Origin: Streptomyces nigrescens
GTDB taxonomy: Bacteria; Actinomycetota; Actinomycetes; Streptomycetales; Streptomycetaceae
DNA: 64,000 bases
Direction of reading: 5' to 3'
Assembly (NCBI GenBank): GCA_024349765.1
Contig: AP026073.1
Span: forward strand, 3,720,001 to 3,784,000
The notes below the pieces were generated by a model, which searched no databases, was not told the origin of the DNA, and was given only the letters and a program-made list of their open reading frames with translations. A program made the translations under genes and the position numbers. Positions 60,796 through 64,000 of this stretch are shown here, piece after piece (within the stretch, counting starts at the first letter, position 1; every line of letters begins with the position of its first letter).

Positions 60796-61838
60796 ACACC
60801 GCCGTCCGGGCCTGCCGCCCGGGCCATGCGGCGGAAGGCGGCCCGGTAGGTGCTCGGGCGGTGGCCGGTGTGGCGGGCGAAGAGGGCGGCGAAGGTACCG
60901 GGGTCCTGGTAGCCGACGGCCGCGGCGACGGCGGCGACAGTGCGGTCGGTGGTCTCCAGAAGATGGCGGGCGCGGCGGACGCGGGAGGCCTGTAGGTGGG
61001 CCAGCGGGCTGCGTCCGGTCTCTTCGGCGAAGCGGCGCAGCAGTGTGCGGGTGCTGACCCGGAAGGCGTCCGCGAGCGCGGCGAGGTCGTACCGCTCGGC
61101 GAGGTTCTGGTCGAGCCGCCGCATGACCTGCTGGGAGAACTCCCGGCCGGGCTGGGGGAGGAGCCGCGGGTCGACGTACGGGGTCTGGGAGGTCCGCGCG
61201 TCGTCGACGAGCGCCAACCGTGCGGTGGTGCGGGCGACCCGGGCTCCGTTGTGTCGGCGGATCAGGTCCAGCGCGAAGTCGTACATGGCGCTGAAGGCGG
61301 CCGTGGTCGTCACCCCCGTGTCGGTGACGACCAGGTGCTCGGGTCGCACGTCGGCGGTCGGGCAGCGCCTGGTCAGTTCGTCGGCGTGCAGCCAGGAGGT
61401 GGTGGCCCGGCGCCGGTCGAGGAGCCCGGCCTCGGCGAGCAGGAACGCGCCGACGCAGAGGGAGACGACGGCGGTGCCGGCGGCGGCCTGCGCGCGGATC
61501 GCCGCGATCTCGGGGGCGAGCCGGGCGAGCCGGGCGTCGAGGTCCGTGTCCGGGCGCAGTTCGAAGCCCGGGACCACGAGGACGTCGACCTCGCGCAAGG
61601 GACGCACCTCCAGGCTCGCGCCGCCCGAGGCGATGACCCGGCGGCGGGGCGAGACGACCGACACCCGGTAGCGGGGCGCGTCCGGTCCGGCGACATGCCC
61701 GGCCATCGTCAACAGGTCGGGGACGCCGAACACTTCGGACGCGAAGCAGTCCGGGTACGCCAGGACCCCGACCCGCAGCGCACCCGGTCCGGCGTCCGGA
61801 CCCGCACCGTCCTCCGCCTGGCGTGCCGCCTCTGCCAT
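60792..61838 (-). CDS. GlxA family AraC-type transcriptional regulator
   Basis: The 348-residue protein has an N-terminal DJ-1/PfpI-like domain (LRVGVLAYPDCFASEVFGVP; VVSLCVGAFLLAEAGLLD with the Cys of the elbow) and a C-terminal AraC domain (YDLAALADAFRVSTRTLLRR; LLETTDRTVAAVAAAVGYQD). The regulator is divergent from a dienelactone hydrolase family gene and probably controls it. Stop overlaps the IS701 remnant end by 4 bp. Confidence 0.93.
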   Translation of the reverse strand: MAEAARQAEDGAGPDAGPGALRVGVLAYPDCFASEVFGVPDLLTMAGHVAGPDAPRYRVSVVSPRRRVIASGGASLEVRPLREVDVLVVPGFELRPDTDLDARLARLAPEIAAIRAQAAAGTAVVSLCVGAFLLAEAGLLDRRRATTSWLHADELTRRCPTADVRPEHLVVTDTGVTTTAAFSAMYDFALDLIRRHNGARVARTTARLALVDDARTSQTPYVDPRLLPQPGREFSQQVMRRLDQNLAERYDLAALADAFRVSTRTLLRRFAEETGRSPLAHLQASRVRRARHLLETTDRTVAAVAAAVGYQDPGTFAALFARHTGHRPSTYRAAFRRMARAAGPDGGV

Positions 61839-61978
61839 CGCTCCCGAACCCCCTGGTGTCCCCGGCCCCCGGTCGCCGACGGCGTACCGCTCGCCTCCCT
61901 CACGTGTGGCGAGATTACCCCTGGCCTTGGCGATCCCGCCCCTCACCCGGGGGCCGGCCCCGGGGCGAGGGTGGCCCC

Positions 61979-62809
61979 ATGAGCGACGACGATCCGATCA
62001 CCGACTTCACCCGCCGGAGCATGGCCGTGGAGGGGGTGGAGAAGACGGTGTACGTGGCCGGGGCCGGGCCCGCGGTCGTGGTGCTGCCCGAGATGCCGGG
62101 CATCAGTCCCGACGTCCTGCGGCTCGCGCGCTGGGTGCGGGACGCGGGCTTCACCGTCCATGTGCCCTCCCTGTTCGGGACGGACGGCGCCTTCCCCACG
62201 GTCGAGGGCGGCCGGGAGGTCGTCCGCCGCGCTTGTGTCAGCGCGGAGTTCCGCGCCTTCGCCGGGGGCGGCACCAGCCCGGTGACGGTCTGGCTGCGCG
62301 GCCTGGCGCGCCAGGCCCACACCGCGTGCGGTGGGCCGGGGGTGGGTGCGATCGGCCTGTGCTTCACCGGCAACTTCGCCCTCACCATGGCCCTGGAGCC
62401 AGCGGTGATCGCGTCGGTGGTCAACCATCCGTCGCTGCCGCTCGACGACCCCGGGGGACTCGAACTCGACGCGGCGGACGCGCGCGCGGTGCGGGACCGG
62501 CTCGACCGCGACGGACTCACCGTCCTCGCCTACCGCTTCGAGGGCGACCGCTGGTGCACGGGGCAGCGTTTCGCCGCCTACCGGGCGCTGCTCGGCGACG
62601 CCTTCGACGGGCGCGTCCTCCCGGACAGCGCCGCCAACCCGGCCCCGCCGCCCTTCTTCGCCGACCTGGTCGGCACGCCGCACAGTGTCGTCACCGCTCA
62701 CCTTGTCGACGAGGCCGGCCACCCCACGGTCCGCGCCCGCGACGAGATCCTCGCCTTCCTCACTGACCGCCTGAACCCGCATGGGAACCGACCGCTGCCC
62801 GCCACCTGA
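61979..62809 (+). CDS. dienelactone hydrolase family protein
   Basis: The 276-residue protein has the dienelactone hydrolase pattern: AVVVLPEMPGISPDVLRLAR, VPSLFGTDGAFPT and nucleophile elbow GVGAIGLCFTGNFALTM with Cys instead of Ser; the His is in LVDEAGHPTVRARDEI. Likely hydrolyses lactones or esters. ATG 61979; divergent from the GlxA-type regulator. Confidence 0.9.
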   Translation: MSDDDPITDFTRRSMAVEGVEKTVYVAGAGPAVVVLPEMPGISPDVLRLARWVRDAGFTVHVPSLFGTDGAFPTVEGGREVVRRACVSAEFRAFAGGGTSPVTVWLRGLARQAHTACGGPGVGAIGLCFTGNFALTMALEPAVIASVVNHPSLPLDDPGGLELDAADARAVRDRLDRDGLTVLAYRFEGDRWCTGQRFAAYRALLGDAFDGRVLPDSAANPAPPPFFADLVGTPHSVVTAHLVDEAGHPTVRARDEILAFLTDRLNPHGNRPLPAT

Positions 62810-62822
62810 CCGGGCCCAGAGG

Positions 62823-63335
62823 CTATGCCTGTCCCCGTGCCCGGAGCCGCTTCGCGTACGACCAGGTCACCGCGGTCATCAGGGCAGGGATGGCGATCAG
62901 CGGGGCAAAAGCGCAGGCCCACACGGTGTATGCGGTATCGCTGGTCATGTACGTCCGGCTCTCGACGGTGAAAGCGACCCCGAGTTGCCACAGTGCCACC
63001 AGGACCAGGAGGCCCGAGGCGGTCCACGACAGGGTGGCGAGGGCCCGGGGGCGCAGTGGCTGCCACCGGTCGCTGACGAGCAACAGCGGGAACAGCGCGG
63101 CCAGTTCGGCGAGGACGGAGAGGCCGACGACGTAGGCGATGCCCCAGCCCGGGATGGCGAAGACGTCGCGCAGCACCTGCTCGCTGTAGCCCACGTAGAC
63201 ACCGGATGCCATGGCGATGCGCCACAGACCGGACGGGAGCGCGCACAGCGCGATGGCGTGGGCGGCGCGACGAGCCCAGGCAGGTGCGGGTGCGACGGAG
63301 GAGGGGTGGGCATTCGCTGTCGTCATGCCGTCCAT
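62823..63335 (-). CDS. four-helix membrane protein of unknown function
   Basis: The 170-residue protein has about four membrane segments (AAHAIALCALPSGLWRIAMA; GWGIAYVVGLSVLAELAALF; LATLSWTASGLLVLVALWQL; AYTVWACAFAPLIAIPALMT). Widespread in actinobacteria, function unknown. Start may be ATG 63335 or ATG 63326. Convergent with the dienelactone hydrolase gene, 13 bp apart. Confidence 0.8.
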   Translation of the reverse strand: MDGMTTANAHPSSVAPAPAWARRAAHAIALCALPSGLWRIAMASGVYVGYSEQVLRDVFAIPGWGIAYVVGLSVLAELAALFPLLLVSDRWQPLRPRALATLSWTASGLLVLVALWQLGVAFTVESRTYMTSDTAYTVWACAFAPLIAIPALMTAVTWSYAKRLRARGQA

Positions 63336-63857
63336 GCTGGTCCTGGACATGGCAACGGTGCGTCCTCCGCTACGACGGACCTCCTCCGTCGCTCGGGGGA
63401 GGGCGGCACCCCGGGGGAGGACCTCAGGAGGACCAAGCGCCTAGCAGGCCGGGCTGCCCCAGCTCCAGATCTCCACGGCGATCGAGGGGATGGTGACCAA
63501 CCCGGTGACCGGTGAACGTTCCCGGTCACGACACCGGACGAGTAGTTCCGAAGTACCCAGTGGTCGAAGGGGGTTGAGAGCAACGAGGCGTGCGTCGGCG
63601 TCGCCGGTCCGCCCCGGCCGGCCACCGACCGCCCGTGAACGCCCCTGCCCGACGACACCGGCTGGCTTCGAGCGGTACGCCACGACCCCGGCCGAAGGCG
63701 CCGCAGGCGTGGTTCGCTTCGGAGTCACACGGCATCACCTCGGGAAGGAAGACCCGGTGGGCCGGCGGCACCGCTGCCGGCCCACCGGCTTCGACTACCG
63801 CGCTCAACTCGCCGTGCCGCACGGTCGGTTCGGGGCGTCACCGGCCGGTGCGGCAGG
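63336..63857. other. gene-free stretch with a small hairpin
   Basis: 522 bp without a supported gene. CGACGGA (63373-63379) pairs with TCCGTCG (63385-63391) over a CCTCC loop. A reverse frame ends in VTIPSIAVEIWSWGSPAC near 63441, which looks peptide-like but has no ribosome site. Confidence 0.4.
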
Positions 63858-64000
63858 TCAGTTCCGCGCGCCGGCGATCAGCGTGCGGAACCAGCCGAGT
63901 GTGGCGTCGAGCGTCGCATCCAGCGGCGTCGGACGGAGGCCGAAGGACCGCTCGAATGCCGAGGAGTCCACGATCTGCGCCTCGGTGTGCTGGTAGAACA
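63858..64000 (-). CDS. NAD-dependent epimerase/dehydratase C-terminus (5' end beyond window)
   Basis: The reverse strand from the right edge reads FYQHTEAQIVDSSAFERSFG, then LRPTPLDATLDATLGWFRTL and a stop at 63858-63860. QHTEPxxVDxxxFERxFGxxPTPLxxxxxxTLxWxR is the usual C-terminal pattern of extended SDR epimerases. Only 47 codons are visible. Confidence 0.65.
   Translation of the reverse strand, partial: FYQHTEAQIVDSSAFERSFGLRPTPLDATLDATLGWFRTLIAGARN

Noticed and set aside
63441-63520. Reverse-strand frame ending VTIPSIAVEIWSWGSPAC, looking like a ribosomal peptide core
   Set aside because: No ribosome site or plausible start nearby, upstream part is Arg/Pro-rich shadow sequence, and no maturation gene is adjacent.

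Overview
The window is about 70% GC, has strong GC bias at third codon positions, uses many GTG starts and carries typical actinobacterial families (SigE-type and ECF41 sigma factors, a DUF574 methyltransferase, an MmyB-type XRE regulator, DUF4232 lipoprotein, DUF5937, DUF5996, IS701 debris). It is almost certainly Streptomyces or a close relative. No rRNA, tRNA, phage block or CRISPR array was seen. The content is accessory: many small regulator-enzyme modules, several decayed genes, and remnants of at least three insertion-sequence families, as in a chromosome arm or other plastic region.

Layout. 1-2.6 kb: the N-terminal part of a secreted protein running off the left edge with an SdrD-B-type domain, a decayed secreted-protein tail and a 53-bp perfect palindrome. 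2.7-6.3 kb: MFS exporter, HxlR regulator, VOC protein and a membrane SpoIIE-type phosphatase. 7.0-9.4 kb: a serine/threonine dehydratase, seven copies of an 8-bp repeat, then a 37-codon peptide gene with a strong Shine-Dalgarno placed 3 bp ahead of a PCMT-like methyltransferase, which looks like an aspartimide (imiditide-type) RiPP pair. 9.5-25.3 kb: XRE, TetR, AraC, DeoR and ECF41 regulators with the hydrolases, peroxiredoxin, nitroreductase, quinone oxidoreductase, HAD phosphatase and MFS genes they probably control; several have visible palindromic operators.

25.5-30 kb: a two-gene operon for L-glutamate oxidase and a ThDP alpha-keto acid decarboxylase, preceded by what appears to be a decayed DyP-type peroxidase. 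The oxidase makes a keto acid, ammonia and H2O2, the decarboxylase could consume the keto acid, and the peroxidase would have consumed H2O2. 30-33 kb: a membrane protein, a DUF574 methyltransferase, and a tightly overlapping trio (43-aa membrane peptide, ECF sigma factor, Cys-containing membrane protein). 33-39 kb: a TIGR03086 protein, an SDR/NmrA/LysR module, IS21 debris beside a truncated MarR gene whose twin operators survive in front of a hydrolase, a DUF4232 lipoprotein and a small secreted Cys protein.

39.8-43 kb: TetR/SDR, SRPBCC and 2H-phosphoesterase genes whose intergenic gaps hold tandem repeats of 11, 4/16, 15 and 13 bp. 43.5-52.2 kb: TPR protein, DUF5937 ArsR regulator, MarR pair, PI-PLC-type enzyme, Old Yellow Enzyme, nitronate monooxygenase and a DUF2625 protein. 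52.4-54 kb: a complete SecY gene standing alone, outside any ribosomal-protein operon. 54.6-64 kb: SigE-type sigma factor with a repeat-tailed membrane partner, FAD monooxygenase, HAD, GT2, DUF1772, IS701 remnant, GlxA-type regulator divergent from a dienelactone hydrolase, and the 3' end of an epimerase at the right edge.
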